From the NCBI GenBank assembly GCA_003221375.1, contig QHRI01000105.1, positions 1 through 6,876 on the forward strand: DNA of 6,876 nt, given 5' to 3'. Below, one piece after another: positions 6,353 through 6,876 of the stretch; positions within the stretch are counted from its first letter, which is position 1, and every line of letters begins with the position of its first letter. The DNA comes from Verrucomicrobiota bacterium (GTDB taxonomy: Bacteria; Verrucomicrobiota; Verrucomicrobiia; Chthoniobacterales; UBA10450). A program made the translations under genes and the position numbers. The notes under the pieces are model-generated. The model was given only the letters and a program-made list of their open reading frames with translations. It ran no database searches and was not told the origin of the DNA.

Positions 6353-6876
6353 CACGTTTGAAGAAATTGGACGAATTTTGCGCGAGCATCAGCGTTTCGC
6401 GATCCTGGGTCACGTTCGTCCTGACGGCGACGCGCTGGGCAGCCAGCTTGCCCTTGCGCTTTCTCTTCAAGCATTAGGAAAGGAAGTGCGCGTATGGAAT
6501 GAAGACGGAATGCTGGAAAAATATTCCTTCCTTCCCCGCGCCGAGTTGCTCACCAAGCCGCCTTCCACTCCTGAAGATTTCGACGTTGCCGTCGCTCTCG
6601 ACACAGCGATTCAAAGCCGGCTCGGCACCGCTCTGACGGCCGTTCGGTCAGCGAAAATCTGGATTAACATCGACCACCACCTGAGTAATCCTGGTTACGG
6701 CGACGTAGCTTGTGTCGATTCGTCCGCCCCCGCCACCGCTGAAATCATTTTTCATCTGATCAAGAGCCAGGGCCTGCCGTTGAATCGGGACATTGCGGAA
6801 AACCTTTACGCCGCGATCTCCACGGATACGGGCTCGTTCCAGTACCCAAAGACCAGCGCGCACACTTTCGAGATCG
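6342..6876 (+). CDS. nrnA: DHH/DHHA1 phosphoesterase, NrnA-type (nanoRNase / pAp phosphatase), N-terminal part
   Basis: The first 178 codons of a DHH-superfamily phosphoesterase that continues past the right edge. NrnA-type enzymes degrade 2-5-nt RNAs and dephosphorylate pAp, using a Mn2+ centre. The metal-binding motifs appear in order: GHVRPDGDALGS (23-34, His24, Asp28, Asp30), LDTA (86-89, Asp87), the signature NIDHH (109-113), and STDTGSFQYP (160-169). The DHHA1 substrate-binding domain would lie in the missing half, since the family is usually 310-340 residues. The start at 6342 gives the usual N-terminal helix (STFEEIGRILREHQRFAILGH), but there is no Shine-Dalgarno sequence. It is the fourth gene of the nusA operon, 81 bp after rbfA, and this neighbour relation is common in bacteria. 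The symbol rests on family resemblance; other DHH enzymes such as RecJ are larger and lack this context. Confidence 0.9.
   Translation, partial: MTLSTFEEIGRILREHQRFAILGHVRPDGDALGSQLALALSLQALGKEVRVWNEDGMLEKYSFLPRAELLTKPPSTPEDFDVAVALDTAIQSRLGTALTAVRSAKIWINIDHHLSNPGYGDVACVDSSAPATAEIIFHLIKSQGLPLNRDIAENLYAAISTDTGSFQYPKTSAHTFEI

Overview
The window looks like a piece of a Verrucomicrobiota chromosome, possibly a soil lineage of the Chthoniobacterales. This placement is an inference from three things: the order nusA-infB-rbfA-DHH phosphoesterase, the character of the proteins, and short palindromic intergenic repeats of a type I associate with such genomes. No rRNA, tRNA, CRISPR array, transposase or phage gene is visible. 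It is mostly an ordinary housekeeping region, and I did not find a new multi-gene system in it.

Left part (1-2108, all leftward). From right to left there is a broken family 39 glycosyltransferase (766-2108), a SlyA-like MarR regulator (184-705), and the first 74 codons of an RND-type efflux adaptor that runs off the left edge (1-224). The regulator gene overlaps the adaptor start, so the two are probably co-transcribed. A near-perfect 20-bp palindrome, with a core one base away from the SlyA consensus box, lies between a TTGACA hexamer and the regulator start. This looks like an autoregulated drug or stress efflux operon.

Divergent spacer (2109-2254). It carries a good sigma70-type promoter (TTGACG, 17 bp, TAAACT) reading right, a 14-bp heptad repeat, and a strong intrinsic-terminator-like hairpin with a T run in the nusA leader. 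The hairpin suggests that the operon is attenuated, possibly by NusA itself.

Right part (2255-6876, all rightward). This is a translation/transcription operon: nusA (transcription elongation/termination factor), infB (initiation factor IF2), rbfA (30S maturation factor) and the start of a DHH/DHHA1 phosphoesterase of the NrnA type (cut by the right edge). rimP is not upstream of nusA, and no ylxR-like gene lies between nusA and infB. The infB-rbfA spacer (111 bp) holds two inverted copies of a REP-like palindrome, and the rbfA-nrnA spacer (81 bp) holds another heptad repeat and a stem-loop. Only rbfA has an evident Shine-Dalgarno sequence; the starts of nusA, infB and nrnA have weak ones or none.

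No stretch longer than 300 bases lacks a gene.
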